From NCBI RefSeq assembly GCF_000004195.4, contig NC_030678.2, positions 36,747,701 through 36,811,700 of the forward strand: 64,000 bases of DNA, read 5' to 3'. Position 1 is the first letter of the stretch; the number at the start of each line of letters is the position of its first letter. This DNA is from Xenopus tropicalis. Lineage: Eukaryota; Chordata; Amphibia; Anura; Pipidae. Position numbers and translations under genes: made by a program. Of this stretch, positions 35,343 to 47,519 are shown one piece after another. The notes beneath the pieces are model-generated. The model made no database searches and was not told where the DNA came from. It saw only the letters and a program-made list of their open reading frames with translations.

Positions 35343-36477
35343 ATTTTTTTAGGTACTTTCAAAAAATATATATTGTATGCCAAAAGTTTAATAAAACATT
35401 ACAACAAATCTTTATTAATACATTATCTAAACCATAATTAATACATTAACTAAAATACAAACCCCACAAAGCTATAGATTCCAATCAGTATATGTTACAG
35501 TGACCAGATTTTTGAAGTGAAACCTGGGGACAGGAGTAAAAATGGACACATTTTAAGGTCACGCCCACTTTGGCAGACACGCCTCCAATACACCACTCCC
35601 TATTTTACAGATACACCCTCAGTAAATATATAAAATCAACACAGTGGCAATACTATGTATTATACCCCCAGAACTCATTGCAGGATGGCACAGTGGCAAT
35701 TTCATGTAGAATAGTGACAGACACTTACTGGTGAAGCGGCAGGACAGTAAGGAGCTGAGGTGTACCAACACTATAGATAAGGATTGTGTGGCAGGAAAAC
35801 CAGCCAGGAATGGCAAGGTTAAGCAGATAGGTGTCTCTGTGACCATCTTTTAGAATAAACAAAGCAAAGGCTGCTGTAGAGTATGGAGGAGGACTCTGGT
35901 AGCCACAAGGTAAAGGCAGGTGGGCAAGACTTTGCTCTAGGGCAGGGGCTGAATTGAGCATCACTTTGATTCCACTTCATGGAATTCTCCCATGCCAGCA
36001 CACATAAAAATGTGGGGTGAACTGCTGTTTCTCTCGGCCTGCCTGATGATGGATATTGCTGTCCTGCTGCATTCCTTTCCTCCGTTCATAGCTGAAACCA
36101 GTTCTGTGCAGGAGGGGGGATCAGATTATGGGAAACAGACTGGGCAGACTTGATCAGTGAAAAAAAGCATCACAGTCCTTTATAAAGTATTATAGCTTAC
36201 AAATTGGCCAGTGCAGAAGGCACTTCAGGTTTCACAGTAAATTGAATGTGGTGCTACTTGTGGCTCCCTGATTTGCCAATTTGCATAGTATTTGCTGAAG
36301 GACCTTCTAAGCCGCCTGAATGCACAACAATCCAGGGAGTTCATGGGGGCCTTTTTGCCACACAAGGACAGCCAATATGGACAAATTTGCACGGGGACAG
36401 CAGCTCTGAAAAGGGGTAGATTAGGGATGGATGGTAACCCTAGTATATGTAGACAAGGGAAATGGATCCACGTATCA
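35343..36477. other. Gene-free stretch
   Basis: Nothing supported. A purine-rich part lies at 35700-35960. Confidence 0.4.
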
Positions 36478-36710
36478 ATGCTGATTGGAAACCCTGCACT
36501 GATGAGGCCTCAGTATTGGTGACACCGGTGAATAGTTGTGAATCTGATCCGCATAATGCACTGGTTGTACTTAAAATCCCAGCAATGCTTTTCTTTTGTC
36601 TCCATTTCCCAGTTCTACATACTGACTGGAAACTTTGTACTACACTGATGGGCCCAATATTGGTGAAGGCAGTCTATATCTGAGAATGTGATCAGTATAT
36701 TACCCTTGCT
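36478..36710 (+). mobile_element. Tandem pair of decayed hammerhead-like units (Penelope-type)
   Basis: Two related units lie 146 bp apart. Unit 1 has TGGAAACCCTGCA, then CTGATGA at 36499-36505, GGCC..GGTG as stem II, GAC in place of GAA, and the palindrome ACCGGT at 36524-36529. Unit 2 has CTGGAAACTTTGTACTACA, then CTGATGG at 36645-36651, GGCCCAATATTGGTGAAG and AGTCTATATCTG. Both align with the units at 51898-52285, including the ACTACA stem-I strand (unit 2) and the downstream GAATCTGATC/GAATGTGATC. Core changes make cleavage unlikely. Confidence 0.6.
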
Positions 36711-37904
36711 GAGCTTCTGAGAAATTGTTAAATGCTCCCTTTACAGAACAAAATCCAAAGAATATTTGCTTCCCATCAATAATCTTCTGTGGCAACAGTT
36801 AAGCAGTCCTCTTTCTAGATTAAAGAAAAGATATGAATTTGTTTTTTTTACAGGAATACATCAGTAAAATAGCAGATGTGATGTTCAATTTGCCGGCTTC
36901 AGATTGAAAGTGTTCCTAATGACTGGTTCTTCATTGTTCTATAGAGTCATTATTCTTGCTTTGTGTCCTTGGATACTTGATTTAATGCACACAACCAAAT
37001 CTTCTCTATTCAGCTGATTTAAGTGCAAAGCTGATGTTTGGGATAGTGATACATGCATCAGTGGCACATTTCTGCATTACGGGGCACCTATCATAAGTGG
37101 CCAGTCCTGAGGAGCTAATGTACTACTGACGCTCTTGTCACTTGTAAAAAATGTTAAGTGGGTTTTAAAAATTCATGCTACTTTGATATTTAAATAAAAG
37201 GAACAATTAAAGGTCTTTTGTTTCAGCACCTGGGGGCATGACTGTTTGCCAACACATGATTAAGCTAATCTTTCATTTGCAGTTTGTAAAAGAGTAAAAT
37301 AACTCATTTGTTAATGGATTACTGTCTCAGACAACGTTGCCAGAAATAAAGGGAATGCTAAATTACTACTGCAGATAGCAAAAGGACACTGTCATTAGCC
37401 ATATAATTATCTTTATCATTAGTAACAATAACGGTAATAATAATATATATAGATATATGGTTACCCCTCTGTCTCAAGTAAATATTAATGGATGACTTTA
37501 TATTTTGTTGCAGGACTGTTCTCTGTGTCCATAAAGGTGTTATGGGTATCTTTAAGATTTGTTCTTGCCCCGCTCTGAGTGATTGTATAAGCTTTCTGCC
37601 CCAAAATACAAATTTGTTTTTCCATAACTTCCTCACACATGTTGAGATATTTCATAGGATTTGGACTATTTCCAACTTAACTGTATGATCTTTACATGAG
37701 CAAGCCTTAAGCATAGTAATGCATTCAATAAAATTGTTTATTATCTAAAATAGAATGTGGGCTGAATGAATTATGATACGGCATGTGTTTAGGTTCATCA
37801 ACCAAACCTGTACTTCCAAAAACCCTTAAGTGAGTAGACCAATTAGCTTCCAGGTCATTTGACCAGATTGTAGAGAGTCTGTATATATATCTATATAGTG
37901 GATA
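36711..37904. other. Gene-free stretch
   Basis: Nothing supported. Confidence 0.4.
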
Positions 37905-38165
37905 TTGCACCCTCTATTGTAAAATATAAATAAATCACCAAGGAGTTCCATGACCATATAAAAGTATGAGGCTGAAGGCTGAGTGCTTTTGCACAGGTCA
38001 TTGAACTCCAATATCCTCATATTTCACAACAGGGCTACAGTATATTACTTATTAAAATACACGCATTTCAGTAAGTCGTGACAGAAATTACATCACTATA
38101 CACTGTTTACAAGGATATGATTTACAGGGTTTTATGGATCTTGTGTATTATATATTAGAAGTCAC
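37905..38165. mobile_element. Family B fragment
   Basis: CTATTGTAAAATATAA, ATGACCATATAAAAG, CATTTCAGTAAGTCGTGACAG and GATATGATTTACAGG match 23691-24600 in order. Confidence 0.5.
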
Positions 38166-39029
38166 TGAAAAGTTACATGACCATATAAAAGCTTGAGACC
38201 ACAGGCCTAGATGCGGGTGGTCCCTACCCCAGGGGTGTGGGTGGATTTGTGTAATTGTTTTCCAACCTCTGTTACCACACACTGTCTCCATGTCTCTGCA
38301 CTCCCGGATCTCAGTACTCCCCTGTTTTCTACACTCCCCCTGTCTCCATTTTCTGTCACTGCCCTGTCTCCCTTTGCATGCTTTCACTTTTCTGTCTCTC
38401 CTTTGCTGTTATCATTTCTCTGCAGTAGTATTGCTCTACCTCCTTTCCTGTACCCCCCCCATCTCTTTTTTGACCTGCAATGCTTCACTATTCCTCCTAA
38501 TTTGTTTCCCTTTTGTCTGGCATACAGTGGTGCAGTGGGAGGCAGCTTGTGGAAGGTTGGGCTAGGGCGGCGGTTTCAGATGGTCACAGTGGGGACTAGA
38601 AACAATGTGAGTTCAGGTGTATGGAGAAGGGCAGCAGTGGTAGGATGCTTTTGATTGTGGTAGCAGGCAGAGAGAAAAAGTTGCAGCGAATAGGTGAAAA
38701 TGTGATAAGATACATGCAGATTAATATGCTTTCTCCTTTTTTAAAATACTCTAGTTATAAATAAACTAATAAACCCATGCATGATACAGCATATGTATCA
38801 TAGAAAAGACATATTAATACAAAGACAATGTTGAGGTTTGCTTCCTAACAGCAGTATAAGTAGGCAAACGTAGCTTGAGTACTCCAAAATTCCATATATA
38901 AGATGCCTGCACAATTTCAGACATGGAAATCATATTTTTATTAGACCAATAATACAAAATACTTTCCTAGTAATAATAAACTGATCATGATATGTCTTCA
39001 GGTAAGGCATTTCACAGATTCTTTGCATC
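38166..39029. other. Gene-free stretch, T/C-rich at 38270-38510
   Basis: The T/C-rich tract allows long overlapping frames (38211-38654, 38290-38565), but they show no domain and biased residues. Family B at 24180-24420 has a similar tract, so this is probably a continuation of the family B copy. Confidence 0.4.
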
Positions 39030-39699
39030 TTAAAGGGGAACTCCACCCAAACACAACTTAAGCTTTTTAAAAAGTAAACATAATTTCAAGCAACTGCATC
39101 AATTAAAAAATATTTTGAGACTCAATAAAAATGTAATAGTAATGACTCAGCCTTCCTTCAGTCTGCATAGATTGTAAGCTCTACGGGGCAGGGACCTCCT
39201 TCATCTTGTGTTTCTGACTTATTGCAACTGTACCTTGTATTTATTTGTATTTATTGTTGTACTTTGTATTTATCCATTATCTTTAACCCCCTGTTTGTAT
39301 TAATGTATTCTACTGTACAGCGCTGCGTACATAAGTAGCGCTTTATAAATAAAGATATACATACATACATACAAATCCCACAATTCCCTGCACAGGTGAT
39401 ATCCATAAGGAAAATCACAGTGCAATGTATTGTGGGATATGTAGTCTCTTCATGCTGTCTATAAGCTGTGGAGAAGTTGTTACAATTTGTAACATCAATG
39501 TTCTAGCCTCCTCCTTCCCTGTCAGGATTTGAAATGATGCAGAAAGAAGAACTGTTCTGTAGCTGCTTTTCAGCATATAAAAAATGTATTTATTCATACT
39601 TTTTGAAAGAACATATTTCAGTGTAGGTATATTAGGGGTTTCTGTGTTGTGTGGGGCTCTTTAACAAATTGTGATTCAGAAGCTGAAGTTCCCCTTTAA
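39030..39699. mobile_element. F4 T2-like MITE containing an L2-like 3' end
   Basis: Left end TTAAAGGGGAACTCCACCC; reverse complement of the right end TTAAAGGGGAACTTCAGC. About 215 bases of the interior (39159-39373) are a LINE tail, leaving a MITE of about 455 bp. Confidence 0.8.
39159..39373 (+). mobile_element. 3' end of an L2-type LINE with (ATAC)n tail
   Basis: AGATTGTAAGCTCTACGGGG, CAGGGACCTCCTTC and TACAGCGCTGCG, ending in four ATAC repeats. The same AAGCTCTACGGGGCAGGGAC lies in the 3' part of the L2 relic at 51560-53160 (minus strand), which ties this tail to that family. Only the non-coding end was inserted. Confidence 0.7.
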
Positions 39700-40482
39700 T
39701 GGTCTTAAACTTAAAATAGGTTATGAGCACCTATTTCAGTAGTACATAAACACACAACAGTTGTATATTTTTAAAATGCCATCAAATTCCCATGGACCCA
39801 GTAACATGCCCGGTCTTTTAATGTATATATAAGATATTCAGTCGTTTTTCTGTGGTGCATGTCCTCAAAATTCAAGACTGCGTGTATGGAGAGACACCAG
39901 CTTTATTGTCTCATTTTCTTAGAGAGATTAGTTGGAACATTAAAGAATCTGTTTTTAAGCAGATTCTCAAATGAATGACAAGCTGGAAATGCAGCCGCAA
40001 AAGATATTGGTATGGAATCAGTCTCCGCATGATTTAAAGCAAGTATAAGCAAAAGGAATAAAACTGAGTCATTTCATTACTGTCTGGAATTAAGAAGAGA
40101 ATATTAAGCAGGTGATAAGCTCTTAATATCACTGTAATAAAGAAACATAAAGGGTAAGTGATGATAACTATGCAAAATACTATCATAACCAGCAAAAAAA
40201 GAAATCAGACATATGGCTACAATAAAATCAGAATAAGTTAGAGAGAATGCAGTCAGTAAAGTCTAATGTATTTTTTATTCAGGCATCCCAGTTAGAGTAA
40301 CTACATGGGCCCCCCCACACACAAAAAAAATCTTCAGAGTAGCCACCCTTGGCACAACCACCCCTATCAAGCCCCACCCTCGCCCACCTGTGGTCTGCTT
40401 CCTATATAGTTATGCCACTGAGGCATCTCGTGTGATTGGTGTTGTTTTTTTTTTTCTGGTGTAGAACAATTAGTACTCCTGT
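39700..40482. other. Gene-free stretch with a small repeat scrap
   Basis: At 40296-40425, GTAACTACATGGGCC and TATAGTTATGCCACTGAGG resemble the ends of the MITE at 55601-55771. Nothing else is supported. Confidence 0.35.
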
Positions 40483-41452
40483 TTCCTTATTGTGTTTCCA
40501 GAAAGCTTTGAATTATGGGACAGCTATCCCCAACAGACTCCATTTTAACCAAATAATTCAAGTGTTTAAAACAGTACCTTGGAATTGAACCGACCTAAGA
40601 TATATGGAGGCAAAACAATCCTATTGGGTTTATTTAACGTTTAAATGATTTTAGACTTAGGGGCACATTTACTAAACTTCATTTTTCTCTGGCCTTGAAA
40701 GTCGTATAAACTCAACATGGCATAAATTCAAATTAAATGCGATAATTGTTGTATTTATAAAATGTCACGATAATGCTTAAATCGTTCATACGAAAATGTT
40801 CATATTTTCATATTTGAAAATCCCGATTGTTTTCAGTTCAAGCATTCTTAAAACTCAAAAAATTCGAGTTTAACTGGACGCTCGTCTCCATAAATCCTCT
40901 TTATTTTTCCCAAACAGGAATTGCTCCAGCAGCCATTTAAGTTTCAGTTGATGGGTGGGACTGGGTGAACTGGGTGAAACTGAAAATGCTGGGATTAACT
41001 CCCTTTAAAAAGTGTGAAATAAAAAACAATGAGAGGATTAAGTTCCCCTTGAAGCTGGGTGAAACTGAAAACAATGAGAGGATTAACTTGTCCTTGAAAA
41101 TGTGTCAAGGACAGGCTGTCACTGACTATTCTATTTCTATATTATTCTAAGACTCCATAGGACTCAATGGTACTCAACAGATCAAACCTGTCAATTTTTT
41201 TATGTTACAAAAAATGTTAACTAAATATTAATAAATCATGGATTATGGGAATTTTGGGGGGAACAATAATGGAAAAATCGAGTTCTGGTGAAAATCCATT
41301 CATAAATCTCGAAATTCTAATAAATCTCTAGAAGTAAGAAAAAAATCAGACTCGATATTGCTTAGAAAATGTGCCCCTTAAAGTATGGAGAACCTTTATC
41401 TGGGAAACCCCAGGTCCTGAGCATTCTGGATGATAGGTTCCATATCTGTATT
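40483..41452 (+). mobile_element. F5 repeat split by an F3 element
   Basis: The left half (40483-40659) has CCAGAAAGCTTTGAATTATGG and ACAGTACCTTGGAATTG. The right half (41381-41452) has AAGTATGGAGAACC and ATTCTGGATGATAGG. The two halves join into one normal F5 order when the F3 insertion is ignored. Confidence 0.78.
40660..41377. mobile_element. F3 MITE (718 bp) inside F5, TTA duplication
   Basis: GGGGCACATTTACTAAAC at the left and GAAAATGTGCCCC at the right, flanked by TTA at 40657-40659 and 41378-41380. Inside is a short direct repeat around GGGTGAAACTGAAAA and AACAATGAGAGGATTAA (40970-41095). This is the longest F3 copy here. Confidence 0.85.
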
Positions 41453-41974
41453 AAAAAGATATGAAAATACATTAACAGGTAAAGAAGGCAATTAAATATT
41501 AAGCTTTAATCCTGGACATGCACATCTTTGCCCAAATTGTCTACTTATATGCTGGGTCAAATTGGTCTGATCCATTCATTTGGACATTGGGCCAAGGATT
41601 GAATCAAAATAGACACCTATGCAGCCTATTCATATGAGAACCCCATCAATGTGCCAATTCGGTCTTTCCCAACCTGCCCAATAGATATCTGGCAGATCTT
41701 TGGCCAAATATCTGTCAGGAAGGTAGTCTTGGAGGCCCATTTGCAAGCAGGTTTTATTTTTGGATTTAGTAGAGCATAGTAAACTTGTTGGCTAATTATG
41801 ACTGTTAATTTCCTTTGTGTTTCATTAATGCTTTCCTGCTATGCTAAAGATGGTGAGTGTCAGAGCAAGTTGTAACATAGTAAAAATCAAATTAAAATCT
41901 AATGAAAATGGGCATGCTGATGGGATGGATTTTACCAACCATCCCTTTCCCCCATTTACCTATGAACCAGCCCA
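41453..41974. other. Gene-free stretch
   Basis: A weak repeat at 41580-41740 (GCCCAATAGATATCTGGC, CTTGGAGGCCCATTTGC) resembles 31560-31670. Otherwise nothing. Confidence 0.4.
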
Positions 41975-42915
41975 AGTCTTCCATGCAGGATGCTGCCACT
42001 TTGCAGAGCGATTTGACAAAATTGGAAAACTGGGCAGCAAACTGGAAAATGAGGTTCAATGTTGATAAGTGCAAAGTTATGCATTTTGGTAGAAATAATA
42101 TAAACGCGAGCTATACACTAAATGGTAGTGTGTTGGGGGTTTCCTTAATAGAGAAGGATCTAGGGGTTTTTGTTAATAACAAATTGTCTAATTCCAGGCA
42201 GTGTCATTCTGTGGCTACTAAAGCAAATAAAGTGCTGTCTTGTATAAAAAAGGGCATTGACTCAAGGGATGAGAACATATTTTTGCCGCTTTATAGGTCC
42301 CTGGTAAGGCCTCACCTTGAGTATGCGGTGCAGTTTTGGGCTCCAGTCCTTAAGAAGGATATTAATGAGCTGGAGAGAGTGCAGAGACGTGCAACTAAAC
42401 TGGTAAAGGGGATGGAAGATTTAAGCTATGAGGTTAGACTGTCGAGGTTGAGGTTGTTTTCTCTGGAAAAGAGGCGCTTCCGAGGGGACATGATTACTCT
42501 GTACAAGTACATTAGAGGGGATTATAGGCAGATGGGGGGTGTTCTTTTTTCCCATAAAAACAATCAACGCACCAGAGGTCACCCCTTTAGATTAGAGGAA
42601 CGGAGCTTCCATTTGAAGCAGCGTAGGTGGTTTTTCACAGTGAGGGCAGTGAGGTTTGGGAATGCCCTTCCTAGAGATGTGGTAATGGCAGATTCTATTA
42701 CTGCCTATAAGAGGGGCCTGGATGAGTTCTTGAACAATCAGAATATCCAAGGCTATTGTGATACTAATATCTACAGTTAGTACTAGTAGTTGTATTTATA
42801 GTTTATGTATGTGAGTGTATAGATTGGTAGGTGTGGGTTAGGTGTGCTGGGTTTACTTGGATGGGTTGAACTTGATGGACACTGGTCTTTTTTCAACCCT
42901 ATGTAACTATGTAAG
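41975..42915 (+). pseudogene. CR1-type LINE, reverse transcriptase C-terminal part and 3' end
   Basis: This is the longest coding relic in the window. The open frame (41902-42780) is CR1-like from about residue 27 on: LENWAANWKMRFNVDKCKVM (the region after the palm), IEKDLGVFVNNKLS (thumb start), LYRSLVRPHLEYAVQFWAP, LERVQRRATKLVKGMEDL, LFSLEKRRFRGDMI and FFTVRAVRFGNALPRDVV. It has no stop before 42778, so it is a rather young 5'-truncated copy; the endonuclease and the palm active site are missing, so it cannot work. The first 26 residues are probably host flank read through. The 3' tail has GGTTGAACTTGATGGAC and ends in TATGTAACTATGTAA repeats. In life the protein copies LINE RNA at the insertion site. 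Confidence 0.88.
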
Positions 42916-43689
42916 TCTTATCAGAGATGTAAGCTAACCCCATGCAATTCCCTGATCCCAGCTATGACTGCCTGACATATGACTTACATTCTGCCGTGTT
43001 ACAGGCATTTATAGATCATTCACTGGGCACTTTCTTTATTCAACTGCTTACTCTACCATTGATTTAGATTTTATAAAAATTTAACATTAATCTAGGGATA
43101 TATTGAAGTAAATGGTTGCATAGAGGCAGTTATACCTGTTCTATACAGCTCAGATTTATTTTTCCACAGTCCTATGTCATTTTTCACTTATATTGACTCC
43201 TCAATATCAGTGTTTGCTTACGGGTGAGGTGGACACACGCACTCCCTACAGGTATTAAAGTCCATAAAATGAGTTTGGGATCACTTTACCTAAATCTAAT
43301 TTATCTTTGCTTCACGGCTACAATATCTATTGCAATGGCTTGTTCCTGGTAATCCTAATGTTTTAACAAGATTAGATATAGCATATGGTGGGAAGAACAG
43401 GTCTCTCTGAGAAATGTGATTTATAGTAATTGCTGTGCTTGGTTATATCCCACAATTCTGATTAGATTTCGCTTTTAATGCTGGGTGGTGGCCTAGAGAT
43501 TACTTGGATTTGCTAGGAATCAATGCACAGAAAAGAAAGTGAAAACTGCACTTCTTCTTCAATAGCTCAGTCTCAGTAGTAGTGAAGGTTCCCATCAGTT
43601 GAAGGATACAAAGCAATCAAGATCCACAAAATGCATACAAAAATGGCAGCTGCAGAACCCAGTCAATGCTCAGCCTAAAATGAATTATT
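42916..43689. other. Gene-free stretch
   Basis: Nothing supported. Confidence 0.4.
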
Positions 43690-44599
43690 TTAAAATAGTT
43701 CTTTATTGATTTTAACATTACAAGATAAAGCAGAAAACACAAAAAGAAAAGGGAGTACAAAAAAAAATCAGGGACAGTGTTTTGATACAAATCAACAATT
43801 CCCTGAGAGCAAAGGGATCAAGGGTAAGTGTTTGTATGGGATAGGTATTGGGGAAGAGAAAACTGGCACCCTCCAGTAGTTACTAGTGATGAACGAATTT
43901 TTTTGTGAGGCGTCAATTCTCAGCGAATTTCCGCATTTCGCCAGTGGCGAATTGCTTTGCGAAACTTCTGTGAAAATTTGCCACTGAAAAATTTGTTGCG
44001 GGGCAAAAAAAGTTGCAGTCACGGCAAAAAGGGGCGCGGGTGAGAAAAAAAGATATGGGTGCCAAAAAAATCGTACGACAAACATGTTTCGCTAATTTTT
44101 CACCATTTTGTGAATTTTGCTCTTGTTTCACAAATTTTTAGATGAAGAGACACGGAACAGATTCGCTCATCACTAGTAGTTACCAATAGCATGAGATAAC
44201 TAAGGGTTCTCCAGGTGTGGGGGAATCTTTTAGTGGTGCAAAGGTCTGCCAGCAAATCTCTATGAATTGCAGTCTGTGACAGGCCATCTACAGTGAGCTA
44301 TTTGGGGATCTGCTTAGTATATTAGTATGTAAACCTTCTTCCATTAGTATGTTTTTGTCCTCTTCTTTGAGGATCTGGTGGAGTGTATGGACAGTGGTGG
44401 ATTTCCAAAAGGGAGCAATGAGTGGTTGCCAAAATCGTTGATGGGTGAGAAATGCTTCTCTGGGTTTCCATAACTTGGAGTGAATTATATCGTTCCAACA
44501 TTTAGTGCAAAGTGTTTCCAGGGTTGCCACCTCATTCTTGGGTAAAAAAAAACGAAGGCTATTCACGTATTGTTTAAAATAAATAGACATAGGGCTCAT
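43690..44599 (-). pseudogene. Tx1/L1-type LINE 3' part, interrupted by F1
   Basis: A minus-strand frame at 44288-44599 has EVATLETLCTKCWNDIIHSK and LWKPREAFLTHQRFW, which fit the C-terminal region of L1/Tx1 ORF2 proteins. The minus-strand end near 43690-43725 reads TTAAAATCAATAAAG, close to the AATTTAATAAAG tail of the copy at 4420-6510. F1 (43884-44175) splits the 3' part. Heavily 5' truncated. Confidence 0.55.
43884..44175. mobile_element. F1 hAT-type MITE (292 bp), perfect 8-bp duplication
   Basis: TAGTGATGAACGAATTTT to TTCGCTCATCACTA, flanked on both sides by GTAGTTAC (43876-43883 and 44176-44183). Non-coding. Confidence 0.92.
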
Positions 44600-45320
44600 T
44601 TACAACTGCCCCTGCCACAAGTTAAGGAGCACTATGGGGCAGAAATGTGCGCTCCTTAAAGCTCAGTCACCCTTGACTTGTGGCAGGCGCAGTGTTCCAC
44701 TGTGCACTCTGCACCAAATTAAAAATCTTGTGCATGGGGTTTAGAGCAAACCAGCTGTAACTGTGATCCATTTGGAGAGCATGGGCCAGCGGCTATTCCA
44801 TTAGCATGCAGGGCAGGGTGAAAAATGCAAAAACGTGGTGGATAATACCTGTCTCCCACATCATAAATGATCCCTCATAAGTGCATGTTCATTAACACTT
44901 ACAACAAGCAATAGATGTTTTATGATATTAAGGTGATAATGTAATGCAGTAACAGGTGCAAGTTTGCACAAGGTCTTTTAACTTTTACAAGTTAAAACTT
45001 ACAATAAACAGACCATTATGTTATAGGTCTCATTTACAATTGCAACCACATTTGCACTTTACACTTCACCTATTGACACAACCCAATGTGGGAGCTCTAA
45101 AATCAGCACCACGTTTAGTAGTTCCAGGGATCCACAGTGCTAAGAGGCGCAAATGTGCACAATTCAGCATAAGAGCCTGATAGATGCAATAGGTCTTGGC
45201 ACAAATATATGGAAGTGTGTTTGGATGCAAGTACCTTTAATGGATGGTGTGAAAAAGTGCAACATTTGCCTCTATTTTAGCATAGCAGCACTAGCGTCTG
45301 CATTTGTACATAGAGCCCTA
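44591..45320. mobile_element. Possible MITE
   Basis: AGGGCTCATTTACAAC on the left and TTTGTACATAGAGCCCT on the right are loosely inverted. A second AGGTCTCATTTACAATTGC at 45025 suggests two overlapping copies. No duplication of the target is clear. Confidence 0.4.
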
Positions 45321-45595
45321 ATATGTTCTAAACGAACATATGGAACCTTTTGTTATTACATTACCCCCCCATTGTGCTATGCTGATATAGATTCATATGT
45401 TTACATATAAAACATTATACTATAGATGTCTAGTCGTTTATTTAAAAATCTGACTTTAAAAAGCACGAATGAAAAAAGCAGAAAACTTGCAAATTCTGTA
45501 TTGTCGCAAATTGAAAGTGTCAAAATCTGCACAGGGTACAATACTCTGTTATTTCCACTGCCTTGTATTACCACCTGTAAATTAAAATAAATAAA

Positions 45596-45909
45596 TACAG
45601 GTATGTGATCCCTTATCCAGAAACCCGTTATCCAGAAAGCTCCGAATTACGGAACGGCCATCTCCCATAGACTCTATTTTAATCAAATAATTTAGAATTT
45701 TAAAACTGATTTCCTTTGTCTCTGTAATAATAAAACAGTACCTGTACTTGATCCCAACTAAGATATAATTACCCCTTATTGGAGGCAAAACAATCCTATT
45801 GGGTTTAATTAATGTTTTATTGATTTTTTAGTAGACTTAAGGTATGGAGATCCAAATTACGGAATACCCTTGGTCCCGAGCATTCTGGATAAGGGGTTCT
45901 ATACCTGTA
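45596..45909 (+). mobile_element. F5 repeat, full length (314 bp)
   Basis: TACAGGTATGTGATCCC to GGGTTCTATACCTGTA, colinear with 18630-18965. Confidence 0.82.
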
Positions 45910-45954
45910 ATAGGACCCATGTTATCTGTTCTGATAGACATTAAAAAGCAAGCA

Positions 45955-46209
45955 TATTCGCAGTAAATTTCCGCATTTTTCCATTGGCGGATTTTTCTGC
46001 AAACGCTTCTAAAAAATTTGTTGCGCACGTTAAAAAATGCCTGGTGTCAAAAAAAATTGTCACGTGTAATTTTTTTTGACACGTGCAACACAAACATGAT
46101 GCGGGTGACTATTTTTATATGCGCGCAACATTTTACCCATTTTCTGAATCTTTTGAAAGAGTCGCACATTTTTCGGCAAAGCAAAATGGGACAGATTCGC
46201 TCATCACTA
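45955..46209. mobile_element. F1 MITE, left end lost
   Basis: TTTCCGCATTTTTCCATTGGCGG near the left is internal F1 sequence; the right end is ATTCGCTCATCACTA. A hairpin of AAATTGTCACGTG and its complement lies at about 46050-46085. Confidence 0.7.
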
Positions 46210-47519
46210 GATAATTCCTTTTCCATATTTTATCAACCCTAGCTCAAAAAAGTAGCCTTATATAACAGGGGTGCGCCAGGTTATTCTCTGTTTAAAGAAC
46301 AGTTTCTCAGTAATCTCATCTTCTATTTTTACTATTACCTACAAGTAAAACATTAGTATTCCGCCCAAACTTCCCTAGTTTGTGATGAATGTAACAGACT
46401 GTGCTGGTTGCAAGGCACTCTTTATTGTTCAATGACAATAAAAAGGAGCGGATGATGAAGTAAAGAAGCACATACATTCATTTTGAATAAAATAATAAGA
46501 TAATAATGACTCAGATTGATGTATGGAATTATGCATGTCACCCTTTTTCGGGTAATCATCCTTCTTCGGCAAGTTTATATTAAACTTTTTTCATTTTGAG
46601 CCAATGTTTGTTCTTCTTTGGTGTAAAATGAACTGTTCTTGTTAAATTATTTGGTTCATTTCAAGGTTAATTGTACTAAAGCATGTTAACATAATTATAT
46701 TGTATACATAATGTTATTATAATGCATTCATACTTATTATATGCCATGCATGCTGAAAATATAAGGACCTGGTCACCCTTAATATTTCTGGTTTCATGTT
46801 TTATTATTAAAAACCTTCACTCTCCTACAAGAATAATATACAATATACTTTGTTTTCCTTTTTGGTATGTCGATATATAGGCGTACATAGTAAAGTTATG
46901 CATATTTAACACAGGATATTGCATTAAGACATAGTTGCAGTACATGACAGCTGAGAGATTATAGGTCATATAAAATCAGTCAGTGTATGTGACAAGTGAG
47001 ACAGGAAGGTTATTACTGAAGTAATATTGGTGGGTAATTTAGCAGTGCTCTAGTTCATCAAATTGCAAAGAACTGATTGTTTATCTAATGTATTAATAAA
47101 AGTCTCCCTTACCCCATTTTGTGTTTTGCTTTGTTTTTTCTCAGCAATGTCTCCAACCAGTCACATTATTTATTTTTACCCCCTCCCCAGAGCTGTCAGG
47201 GCACATTAAATAGAAATCAATGGAAGAGCAAGTCCCATTGTTTGGGAGTGCTAACCCTTGAGTCACATAGACCTCCAGGTATAGTACTGTATGTAGGATT
47301 GGGGGCTGTCTAGGGACCTCAGCCCTTACATCATATTATAACCTCCAAGCCTTGTGCACTTGCTAGAGTTAGGGGGATTACAACCATGAACACCCTCAAT
47401 GTTATAAGGCGGTAAGAAGATCCCAGTTGTTTACATTGTTTTCCTGATGGACGTTGAAAGCCATCACATAGGGAATACTGCTTCATTTATAACTAGGTCT
47501 GAGATGAATGCAAGTAGCA
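46210..47519. other. Gene-free stretch
   Basis: Nothing supported, apart from a weak hammerhead-like string on the minus strand near 46535-46585 that I do not accept. Confidence 0.4.

Noticed and set aside
38211..38654. 147-residue plus-strand open frame, Ser/Pro/Leu-rich
   Set aside because: It follows from a T/C-rich tract, overlaps other long frames, and shows no domain or splice context.
46535..46585. Hammerhead-like string on the minus strand (CCGAAGAAGG .. CCCGAAA)
   Set aside because: CTGATGA is not conserved and stem I cannot be formed convincingly.
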